Below are positions 1 through 5,641 of a DNA stretch of 8,232 nt, piece by piece. The first letter of the stretch is position 1, and every line of letters begins with the position of its first letter. This stretch comes from a candidate division WWE3 bacterium (lineage in GTDB: Bacteria > Patescibacteriota > WWE3 > 9FT-COMBO-53-11), in assembly GCA_030620855.1 (NCBI GenBank), contig JAUXIZ010000021.1, forward strand, positions 1-8,232, in the 5' to 3' direction. The notes under the pieces were generated by a model. The model searched no databases. It was not told the DNA's origin and saw only the letters and a program-made list of their open reading frames with translations. The position numbers were made by a program, and so were the translations under genes.

Positions 1-200
1 CCCGGCTCATTGATGTAGAGTCGCTTCGGTACAGTTCAAGCGAGGACGATTTTGGGAACCTTGTTCTTTCTCCCCAAGCGATCTTGATTTCCTACTACAC
101 TCCTGAAATTTCTCTTGACCCGGACCGTAAAATTACCTTCTCATTTTCCAACGCCATCTACCTCCAAAGCGTCGAAATACTCAAAACTCTCATCAAGTAA
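1..200 (+). CDS. C-terminal fragment of an unidentified protein (possibly PilO-like)
   Basis: An open frame runs from the window edge to a TAA at 198-200 and encodes about 65 residues; the start lies outside. The fragment begins RLIDVESLRYSS and later has a beta-strand-like stretch AILISYY, ending EILKTLIK. A strand of the form x-I-x-V-x-S-L followed by an aromatic-rich strand recalls the C-terminal ferredoxin-like domain of type IV pilus PilO proteins, but this is only a weak resemblance and I do not assign a function. No membrane span or catalytic motif is visible. The stop is 20 bases before the rpsP -10 element, and no hairpin terminator separates them, so read-through into rpsP is possible. 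Confidence 0.55.
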   Translation, partial: RLIDVESLRYSSSEDDFGNLVLSPQAILISYYTPEISLDPDRKITFSFSNAIYLQSVEILKTLIK

Positions 201-216
201 TTTTCTCTTTTTTCTG

Positions 217-225
217 TGTTAGAAT
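217..225 (+). promoter_or_regulatory. Extended -10 promoter of rpsP-khpA
   Basis: The string TG-T-TAGAAT at 217-225 matches an extended -10 element (TGnTATAAT). No convincing -35 lies at the usual spacing. Transcription would start near 232, leaving a leader of about 16 bases before the first ATG. That leader has no strong Shine-Dalgarno sequence, only TAAG. The same TG-n-TA-A-T pattern appears before the penicillin-binding protein and before rsmD, which supports it as the promoter style of this genome. Confidence 0.55.
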
Positions 226-236
226 TACGATCGTAA
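225..236. promoter_or_regulatory. Perfect 12-bp palindrome at the rpsP transcription start (possible operator)
   Basis: TTACGATCGTAA is an exact inverted repeat that begins at the last base of the -10 element and spans the predicted start point. A repressor bound here would block initiation. About two perfect 12-mers are expected by chance in a window this long, so the position rather than the symmetry itself is the argument. Confidence 0.25.
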
Positions 237-247
237 GTCAATAAGTC

Positions 248-664
248 ATGATGAGAATACGTCTTTCTAAAACCGGAAAGAAGCACGCCGCCTCGTTTAG
301 GATCGTTGTCGGTCCGGAAAATAAGGTAACTGAGGTTTTGGGATCCTATAATCCCCAGCTCAAGCCGGCTCTTTTCGAAATCGATAAAAAACGGATGGAG
401 TATTGGGTAAGCAAGGGAGCCCAGCTTACCAGTGCGGTAGAATCTCTCATCAAGGGAAAATACGAATTTAAGCCCTACATGAGGCAGGAAGAAGAGAAAG
501 AAGAGGAGTCGGGAGAAGCCGCGGGAAAAGAAGCTGAACCGGCAAAAGAAACTGGCGAAGGTACTGCAAACGCGCCTGAAGCTCCCAAAGAAGAAAGGAC
601 CGAAAAAGAGCCGGAACCCGCAGAAACCAACAAAGAAGAACCGGAGAAAGGAAAAGATAAGTAA
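248..664 (+). CDS. rpsP: 30S ribosomal protein S16 with a long acidic C-terminal tail
   Basis: S16 is a primary-to-intermediate binding protein of the 30S subunit that contacts 16S rRNA. The core, residues 1-78, shows the family pattern: MRIRLSKTGKK at the start, FRIVV at 17-21, LGSYNP at 31-36, the FEID strand near 43-46 and a WVSKGAQ helix near 53-59. Compared with the Bacillus protein, the loop between RIVV and the G-YNP motif is about five residues shorter. From about residue 80 to 138 follows a low-complexity tail rich in Glu, Lys, Ala and Pro, so the protein is about 50 residues longer than a typical 80-90 residue S16. Two ATG codons stand in tandem (248 and 251); either could be used. 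The stop is two bases before khpA, so the two genes form an operon. Confidence 0.95.
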   Translation: MMRIRLSKTGKKHAASFRIVVGPENKVTEVLGSYNPQLKPALFEIDKKRMEYWVSKGAQLTSAVESLIKGKYEFKPYMRQEEEKEEESGEAAGKEAEPAKETGEGTANAPEAPKEERTEKEPEPAETNKEEPEKGKDK

Positions 665-666
665 AG

Positions 667-921
667 ATGGCCCGTTCTCAACTAGGAAAGCTGCTTGAAT
701 ATCTGGCTAAGGAGATAGTCTCTAAACCGCGCGCCGTTAAAGTAGGAGAGGAAGAAAAAGAAGGCACCAACCACCTCATGCTTTCCGTGGATCCGGAGGA
801 CATGGGGCTTGTTATAGGTAAAAACGGAAGAACCATCTCCGCCATCCGTTCCCTTGTTAAAACCGCCGCAATTAAAGCGGGCAAAGAAGTATTTTTAGAA
901 CTCGAAGAAGTTAGCAAGTAG
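667..921 (+). CDS. khpA: KH-domain RNA-binding protein KhpA
   Basis: A small cytoplasmic single-strand RNA-binding protein of the KhpA (YlqC) family, 84 residues against a usual 75-85. The single KH domain fills most of the chain: a basic amphipathic helix at about 1-20, a beta strand around NHLMLSV, and the RNA-gripping loop VIGKNGRT with GKNG at residues 51-54, followed by the helix ISAIRSLVKTAAIKAG. In other bacteria KhpA partners with KhpB (Jag/EloR) and influences cell division and mRNA; no khpB is visible here. The ATG follows the rpsP stop by two bases, and rpsP-khpA is the standard bacterial order. It then meets trmD tail to tail, with only 21 bases between the stops. Confidence 0.92.
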   Translation: MARSQLGKLLEYLAKEIVSKPRAVKVGEEEKEGTNHLMLSVDPEDMGLVIGKNGRTISAIRSLVKTAAIKAGKEVFLELEEVSK

Positions 922-937
922 TAATCTTGGTTCTTCG
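903..937. terminator. Weak hairpin between the convergent khpA and trmD ends
   Basis: CGAAGAA at 903-909 pairs perfectly with TTCTTCG at 931-937, and inside it CAAG (915-918) pairs with CTTG (926-929) around a seven-base loop, with unpaired bases between the two stems. On the plus strand a short T run at 950-954 follows some 12 bases later, too far for a textbook intrinsic terminator. It overlaps the khpA stop and lies in the only gap between convergent operons, so it could act as a weak two-way terminator. Confidence 0.25.
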
Positions 938-942
938 GTATC

Positions 943-1617
943 TTACCTCTTTTTGAGAAGATCTGGTCGTCTTTCTTTAGTCTTATTAACCGCCTCCTCC
1001 CCTCTCCATTTTTCTATTTCTCCGTGGTTTCCGGAAAGAAGCACTTTGGGGACCTTCATTCCTTTATAATCCTCGGGGCGCGTATATTGGGGAGGCTCGA
1101 GTAAATTTTGGGAAAACGACTCAAGTTGGGTAGCTTCCTCCTTTAATACTCCAGGCAAAAGGCGGGAAACGGAATCCAAAACGACCATTGCCGGTACCTC
1201 GCCACCGGATAAAACATAGTCCCCTATCGAAAGCTCTTCATCAACAAGCTTCCTCACCCTCTCATCTACCCCTTCGTATTTGCCGCAGATTAGGATGAGA
1301 TGCTTTTCTTTGGATAACTCCTTTACCTTTTTTTGATTTAAAGTTTCCCCTTGTGGGGTAAGCAAAATAACCTTGGATCGTCTTAACCTGCTTTTTACCT
1401 TTTTAATTGCGGCATCCAGCACGTCAATTCGCAATATCATCCCGATCCCTCCCCCGTAAACCCGGTCATCGACCTGCTTATGTCTTCCAATTCCAAATTT
1501 TCTTAAATCCACAAGTTCAACCTTCAGTTTTCCTGCACTTTGCGCTTTTTCAAGGATCGATGTTTTAACAAGGGGCTTAAATACTTCTGGAAAAAGCGTA
1601 ATTATGGAAATCTTCAT
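943..1617 (-). CDS. trmD: tRNA (guanine37-N1)-methyltransferase TrmD
   Basis: TrmD uses S-adenosylmethionine to methylate N1 of G37, next to the anticodon, in tRNAs with G36, preventing +1 frameshifts. It is a SPOUT enzyme with a trefoil-knot cofactor site and acts as a homodimer. Visible signatures: ISIITLFPEVF at the N-terminus, LTPQGETLNQ at 86-95, the knot segments CGKYEGVDERV (111-121) and IGDYVLSGGE (131-140), SRLLPGVL (151-158) containing the conserved Arg152, and YTRPEDYKGMKVP plus LLSGNHGEIEKWR near the C-terminus. At 224 residues it is of normal length. The position matching the catalytic Asp169 of the E. coli enzyme appears to be Glu166. The ATG overlaps the rnc stop as ATGA and has no clear Shine-Dalgarno, suggesting translational coupling. 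It is the last gene of the minus-strand operon; rimM and rplS are not beside it. Confidence 0.96.
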   Translation of the reverse strand: MKISIITLFPEVFKPLVKTSILEKAQSAGKLKVELVDLRKFGIGRHKQVDDRVYGGGIGMILRIDVLDAAIKKVKSRLRRSKVILLTPQGETLNQKKVKELSKEKHLILICGKYEGVDERVRKLVDEELSIGDYVLSGGEVPAMVVLDSVSRLLPGVLKEEATQLESFSQNLLEPPQYTRPEDYKGMKVPKVLLSGNHGEIEKWRGEEAVNKTKERRPDLLKKR

Positions 1618-2348
1618 GGCAAGGATATGAAACTGGGTTTCTTTTGCTGGTTTGACGATTGGTAAGCTTCAAGAGCCGCTTTTGCCGCCGCCTCTTCCGC
1701 TTCTTTTTTGTTCCTGCCCTCCCCTTCTCCAACCTTCTTTCTTTTAAGGTAAACTCCGCAAAGGAAACGCTTTTTGTGCGGCTGGCCCCACTCTTTTATT
1801 ACTTTGTAATTAGGAGTGGTGTCGAATTTGGCTTGGGTTATCTCCTGGAACTTGCTTTTTGGATCCTTAATTCCCGCTTTAAGAGAATCCTCTGTTTTAT
1901 AAAGGAGCTCCTTTTGGATAAACTCCTTAACAACTACTAAACCTCGATCCAGAAAAATTGCTCCCACTACCGACTCGAAGGTATTTGCAAGGAGATATGG
2001 ATTATCCTGTCCCCCGCTTGCTTCTTCTCCCTTGGACATAAGAAGTTCTTGTCCAAGCCCCAAACGCCGGGATTCTTCGGCTAAGGATTCGGTTCGAACC
2101 AAAGATGCTCGCAGGGCAGTGAGCTCCCCTTCCGGAAGTTCTGGGAAGTTGTGATAGATGTAATTGGACACGATTTGCTCCAAAACCGCATCCCCTAAAA
2201 ACTCCAAGCGTTCATTTGATGGGAGTGGAAAATCGGGATTTTCGTTAAGGTAAGACCGGTGAACTACCGCATTTTCTAAAAGGTCGGGGTTTTTGAATTT
2301 AATTTTAATCTTCTTTTCGATATCCTTTTCCGGATCACGCTTCGACAT
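1614..2348 (-). CDS. rnc: Ribonuclease III
   Basis: A double-stranded-RNA endonuclease that matures rRNA precursors and cuts structured mRNAs, acting as a homodimer with Mg2+. With the chosen start it has 244 residues, typical for the family. The nuclease domain carries NERLEFLGDA at 45-54 with Glu46, Glu49 and Asp53, and the second metal motif ANTFESVVGAIFLD at 121-134, where Glu125 is kept but the usual Asp (E. coli Asp114) is Asn122. A double-stranded-RNA-binding domain spans about 162-230, ending in KKEAEEAAAKAALEAY. The start at 2348 was preferred over an upstream ATG at 2411 because a perfect AGGAGG lies six bases before it and the longer form adds an unrelated basic stretch. It overlaps nusB by 14 bases and trmD by 4. 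Confidence 0.96.
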   Translation of the reverse strand: MSKRDPEKDIEKKIKIKFKNPDLLENAVVHRSYLNENPDFPLPSNERLEFLGDAVLEQIVSNYIYHNFPELPEGELTALRASLVRTESLAEESRRLGLGQELLMSKGEEASGGQDNPYLLANTFESVVGAIFLDRGLVVVKEFIQKELLYKTEDSLKAGIKDPKSKFQEITQAKFDTTPNYKVIKEWGQPHKKRFLCGVYLKRKKVGEGEGRNKKEAEEAAAKAALEAYQSSNQQKKPSFISLP

Positions 2349-2850
2349 CTTCGTCCTCCTCTGGAGACTTCTCGCCCTCAATATACTTTTCGACCACCGT
2401 TCCCAAAACACCGTTCACAAAAGATCCCGACGAGGTACCGCCAAATTCTTTGGCGATTTCAATTGCCTCATCAATCGCCACCTTTTGGGGAACATTTTTA
2501 GCAAATAAAAGCTCCCAAATTGCAATTCTTAACGTGATTAAGTCAACCTTATTTATTTGATCGGTAGGCCATGCTGGGGCGGTTGCGGAAATTATTTTAT
2601 CCAACTCTTCTCTTTTCCCGGCTACCCCTTCTGTAATGGCAGTACGAAGTTTTTGGTCCACAGAGTTTTCTTCAGACGTGATCTTTGAATCACTAGCAAT
2701 TCCGCTGCGCTCATTGTAAAGCTCGTTTATTCGCACTAAACTCTCTTTTATGTCGGTCGAGTGGAAAGCCTTCTCAAAAAGGATCGCCAAGGCAACCCGC
2801 CTTGCTTCGTGTCTTGGGTCTCGTTTGCTCTCCTTAGCGTCGTTGGTCAT
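2335..2850 (-). CDS. nusB: Transcription antitermination factor NusB
   Basis: NusB binds the boxA RNA of rRNA operons together with S10 (NusE) and helps RNA polymerase pass terminators; it also aids rRNA maturation. The all-helical domain starts with the RNA-binding arginine-rich segment RHEARRVALAILFE (13-26). The most conserved part is at 99-152: INKVDLITLRIAIWELLF, then VAIDEAIEIAKEFGG and FVNGVLGTV. The middle loop (about 45-68) is Ser/Glu-rich, and the last ten residues are strongly acidic (EEDEDVEA), overlapping the rnc ribosome-binding site. At 171 residues it is somewhat longer than E. coli NusB (139). The ATG lies five bases after the rpmF stop without a good Shine-Dalgarno. Being next to rnc, also an rRNA-processing gene, fits co-expression. 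Confidence 0.94.
   Translation of the reverse strand: MTNDAKESKRDPRHEARRVALAILFEKAFHSTDIKESLVRINELYNERSGIASDSKITSEENSVDQKLRTAITEGVAGKREELDKIISATAPAWPTDQINKVDLITLRIAIWELLFAKNVPQKVAIDEAIEIAKEFGGTSSGSFVNGVLGTVVEKYIEGEKSPEEDEDVEA
2355..2360 (-). promoter_or_regulatory. Strong Shine-Dalgarno for rnc inside nusB
   Basis: The minus strand reads AGGAGG-ACGAAG-ATG, a full anti-16S match with a six-base spacer before the rnc ATG at 2348. It lies within the codons for the acidic end of NusB. It decides the rnc start and is the only strong ribosome-binding site I find in the minus-strand operon. Confidence 0.8.
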
Positions 2851-2855
2851 ATGAG

Positions 2856-3005
2856 CTATTTTTCACCGCATTCTGGGCAAGCGCGATGTCCAAGTTTCTG
2901 CGCTCCGCAGTGGCGGCACTTTACTGTTGCCTGTGCGCTGATCCGTTTGGGATTAACTTTCCGTCTTTTTCTTCCGTAGGAATGTTTTCTTTTTGGTACT
3001 GCCAT
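2856..3005 (-). CDS. rpmF: 50S ribosomal protein L32
   Basis: A 49-residue ribosomal protein of the large subunit. It starts MAVPKRKHSYGRKRRK, the usual Pro-Lys-basic L32 beginning, and carries a zinc ribbon with CRHC (Cys30, Cys33) and CPEC (Cys43, Cys46), so this is the zinc-binding (C+) form. L32 proteins are normally 55-60 residues, so it is slightly short but complete. The ATG at 3003-3005 follows the rsmD stop by 12 bases, and the TAG stop is five bases before nusB. In many bacteria rpmF is preceded by the YceD (DUF177) gene and followed by plsX; neither is here. Confidence 0.94.
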   Translation of the reverse strand: MAVPKRKHSYGRKRRKVNPKRISAQATVKCRHCGAQKLGHRACPECGEK

Positions 3006-3017
3006 CTTTTTAGTCTA

Positions 3018-3554
3018 CTACTCTTTTGTTAAAAATGTCACCTTAGTCCCACCGTAAATTCTGCGGTCGAAAATCCTCAAACCTTCGATCGCTGGAGCTT
3101 CTGTTGTTTTGGAGTGTTCGTAAATGATCATAGCTCCCCGCTTGAGATGCGGCAGGAGAACGTTGAAAATATGATCCATTTTACCAACGGAATACGGGGG
3201 ATCAAGGAATACCAATTCTATATCCTTGTCCGGAAAGGTTAATAAAACCCGGTTTACATCATGGCAGATAACCGTCCCCTTCTTCTCAATTTTGGCGTGG
3301 GAAAGGTTTTGCCTAACGACTTTACAGGCATGTTTGTTGCTTTCTATAAAGACAACCTCCCGGGCACCGCGGGAGAGCGCCTCAATCCCCAGCGATCCTG
3401 ACCCGGCGTAAAGATCCATAGTCTTTTTCCCCTCCACAAAGTCTCCGAGGATGTTAAAAATATTGGTTCTTATGGACTCTTGGGTGGGCCTTATATCCCT
3501 AACTTTGGGTACTTTTAGCCGGTGTCCTTTTACTTTTCCTCCAGAAATTCTCAT
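3018..3554 (-). CDS. rsmD: 16S rRNA (guanine966-N2)-methyltransferase RsmD
   Basis: RsmD methylates N2 of G966 in helix 31 of 16S rRNA within assembling 30S particles, using S-adenosylmethionine. The protein begins MRISGGKVKGHRLKVP, typical of the family, followed by RPTQESIRTNIFNIL at 22-36. The Rossmann-type cofactor loop is DLYAGSGSLG at 47-56, with the acidic residue ending strand 2 in FIESN (69-73). The catalytic motif IV is LDPPY at 117-121. Length, 178 residues, is normal. It follows recG after 47 bases, which may hold its own promoter, and precedes rpmF by 12. In Firmicutes and many others rsmD is followed by coaD, which is missing here. Confidence 0.95.
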   Translation of the reverse strand: MRISGGKVKGHRLKVPKVRDIRPTQESIRTNIFNILGDFVEGKKTMDLYAGSGSLGIEALSRGAREVVFIESNKHACKVVRQNLSHAKIEKKGTVICHDVNRVLLTFPDKDIELVFLDPPYSVGKMDHIFNVLLPHLKRGAMIIYEHSKTTEAPAIEGLRIFDRRIYGGTKVTFLTKE

Positions 3555-3580
3555 CTTTTTCTACCTTGCTCGACCTTTTC

Positions 3581-3589
3581 AGTTTAGCA
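3581..3589 (-). promoter_or_regulatory. Possible internal promoter before rsmD
   Basis: In the 47-base gap between recG and rsmD, the minus strand reads TG-C-TAAACT, an extended -10 like those before rpsP and the penicillin-binding protein. Transcription would start near 3574, giving a 20-base leader with AAGG about nine bases before the ATG. No -35 at standard spacing is evident. It would allow rsmD-rpmF-nusB-rnc-trmD to be expressed independently of recG. Confidence 0.35.
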
Positions 3590-3601
3590 AGTTTATCCCT
3601 T

Positions 3602-5641
3602 TTAATTGAGTTCAACCAACCTGGATGAAAGTTTGCCGACCCTTTCGGATAGAAGTGGGTGTTTGCCCAGTTTTGGCGCCACCTCTCCTGCAGCGTCTTG
3701 CGCGATCTTTAGCATTTTGGAATCGGTAAGGTCGGCAACTTTTAGTCCGGTAAGCCCATGTTGGCGGGTTCCATACATTTCTCCAGGACCTCTGAATTTC
3801 ATATCCAGTTCAGCCAATTTAAACCCGCTGGACTCCTTTTCCAGAGCTTTTAGGCGTTCTAAAGTCTGCGTATCGCTGCCGGTAGAAAACAAAAAGCAGT
3901 ACGATTCTTTGTCGCTTCTTCCAACTCTGCCCCTCAACTGGTGCAGGGATGCTAATCCGAAGCGCTCGGCCGCCTCAACGACCATGACCGCCGCATTAGG
4001 GATGTCGATTCCGACCTCTACAACCGGCGTGGAAACCAGTATTTTGATCTTCCCCTTGCGAAACCCCTTCATAACCGCCTCTTTTTCCTTAGGCTTGAGT
4101 TTGCCGTGCAAAAGTCCCACTTTAATGCCTTTAAAAACTGATTTAAGCCTCTCGTACTCGGCTTTGGCCGCTTTAACCTGCTGCATGGTTTCTTTGTCTG
4201 ATTCTTCGATTAGAGGGCAAACTACAAAAACCTGGTCTCCTTTGTTGTTAATCCGCTCTTTAACCCACTCGTAGCAGGATTGCCGCTTTCTTTCCGAAAT
4301 AACAAAAGTTTTAACCCGTTTCCTGCCCGGCGGCAGCTCCTCCAAAACCGAAAGATCCAAATCCCCGTACACGGTTAAAGCTAAAGTTCTTGGAATAGGT
4401 GTTGAAGTAAGGGTTAAAAGATGTGGGACCTGGCCTCCCTTTACTTTTTTTAAAAGCTTGGCCCTCTGCTCAACCCCGAATTTATGCTGTTCGTCTATTA
4501 TCACAAACCCCACACCTTCAAACCCTTCCTTTTTGTGGAAAAGCGCATGAGTCCCAACTAAAAGGTCAAAATTATCTCCGGTTCCAGTCTTTTTAGTTCC
4601 CGTGTGGATTTGAATCTTGAGGCCTTTTGGCTCAAGAAGGCTTTGGAGCGTTTCAAGGTGCTGATCCGCCAAAACCCCGGTCGGGGCCATAAAAAGGATC
4701 TTAGCGCCCGAAAGGTATGCTAAATAAGCCGCGGTTGCCGCAACTACCGTTTTGCCGGCACCGGAATCTCCTTCAAGAAGTCGGTTCATGGGCGTATCCT
4801 TTTCCAAATCTGAAAGCACCTCACCAAGCGCGGTCTTTTGATCTCCGGTCAGTTCAAAAGGCAATTCCTTTATGAAAGAATCCACTTCTTCTTTGTGCTT
4901 TGCATAGGAAAGTTTTACCGGAATCTTATTTTGCTTCCATATTTTTTTGCTTTTTAAGGAACGCAGGTTAAGGAGAAAAAGTTCCTCAAACGCAAAGCGA
5001 TCTCGGGCTTTTTTGACATCTTTTAAGTCTTTTGGGAAATGGATATTGGAAAGTGCTTCTTCAATTCTTGGGAAGCGGTACCGCTTCAGTAGATTCTCCG
5101 GCAAAAACTCTTCGATTTTTACTGGGGTGATCTTCCTTAACACGCTTTTGATGCGCGATCTTATCCACTTGGAAGACAAGTTTGACGTTTCCGGATAAAT
5201 GGGAACCAGACCCGCAGTGTGAGTTGGACCTCTTTCCCCTACAAGAATCTCAAATTCCGGGCTGACTAAGCTTATTCTCCCGCTAAACGGCTCGACCTTT
5301 CCGGCCAAACCCACTTTTAAGCCCTTCTTGAGAGTTCGCAAAAGGTAGGGCTGGTTAAACCAAACAGCTTCGATGGCCCCGGAACCGTCGGCGATAACGG
5401 ATTTTATTAGAGTTTTGCCGGTTTTTGTTTTGATAATATTTGTTTCCACAATCTCCCCTTCAATGGAAGACTCGGTATTAGCCGTTAATGACTGTATCTT
5501 TTGTTTTTTGCTGAAATCATTATATCTGTAGGGAAAGTGGTAAAGGAGGTCTCCTACTTTCTCAATACCCAGCCGATGCAGTCTTTTGGCGTAGACTCCT
5601 CCAACATAAGGAAGTTTTTCAACGGGGTCGCTTAAGTTCAC
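3602..5641 (-). CDS. recG: ATP-dependent DNA helicase RecG
   Basis: RecG is a superfamily 2 translocase that remodels stalled replication forks and branched recombination intermediates. The N-terminal wedge/OB-fold region (about 1-240) begins NLSDPVEKLPYVG with the fold signature LLYHFPYRYNDF. Helicase motifs follow: LTGDQ (264-268), Walker A GDSGAGKT (291-298; more usually GDVGSGKT), motif Ia APTGVLADQH, the DEQH box (383-386), TSTPIPRT (412-419), VEVGIDIPNA (541-550), QLRGRVGR (568-575) and the RecG-specific FRGPGE (616-621). With the GTG start at 5639-5641 the protein has 679 residues, close to the usual 680-690. The alternative, TTG at 5710, adds 23 residues unlike any RecG and runs over a small ORF, so I reject it. 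The GTG overlaps that ORF's stop (GTGA), implying coupled translation. Confidence 0.93.
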   Translation of the reverse strand: MNLSDPVEKLPYVGGVYAKRLHRLGIEKVGDLLYHFPYRYNDFSKKQKIQSLTANTESSIEGEIVETNIIKTKTGKTLIKSVIADGSGAIEAVWFNQPYLLRTLKKGLKVGLAGKVEPFSGRISLVSPEFEILVGERGPTHTAGLVPIYPETSNLSSKWIRSRIKSVLRKITPVKIEEFLPENLLKRYRFPRIEEALSNIHFPKDLKDVKKARDRFAFEELFLLNLRSLKSKKIWKQNKIPVKLSYAKHKEEVDSFIKELPFELTGDQKTALGEVLSDLEKDTPMNRLLEGDSGAGKTVVAATAAYLAYLSGAKILFMAPTGVLADQHLETLQSLLEPKGLKIQIHTGTKKTGTGDNFDLLVGTHALFHKKEGFEGVGFVIIDEQHKFGVEQRAKLLKKVKGGQVPHLLTLTSTPIPRTLALTVYGDLDLSVLEELPPGRKRVKTFVISERKRQSCYEWVKERINNKGDQVFVVCPLIEESDKETMQQVKAAKAEYERLKSVFKGIKVGLLHGKLKPKEKEAVMKGFRKGKIKILVSTPVVEVGIDIPNAAVMVVEAAERFGLASLHQLRGRVGRSDKESYCFLFSTGSDTQTLERLKALEKESSGFKLAELDMKFRGPGEMYGTRQHGLTGLKVADLTDSKMLKIAQDAAGEVAPKLGKHPLLSERVGKLSSRLVELN

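Noticed and set aside
1659..1940. A 93-codon open frame on the plus strand
   Set aside because: It lies opposite the rnc double-stranded-RNA-binding region; Phe/Leu-rich content mirrors Lys/Glu codons of the real gene.
2349..2411. An upstream in-frame ATG giving a 265-residue RNase III
   Set aside because: It adds a basic stretch unlike RNase III, overlaps nusB by 77 bases and lacks a Shine-Dalgarno, while ATG 2348 has a perfect AGGAGG.
3606..4274. A 222-codon open frame on the plus strand opposite the end of recG
   Set aside because: It is antisense to the strongly conserved helicase C-terminal region, starts with TTG, has a Ser/Pro/Leu-rich composition typical of a shadow frame, and matches no family I know.
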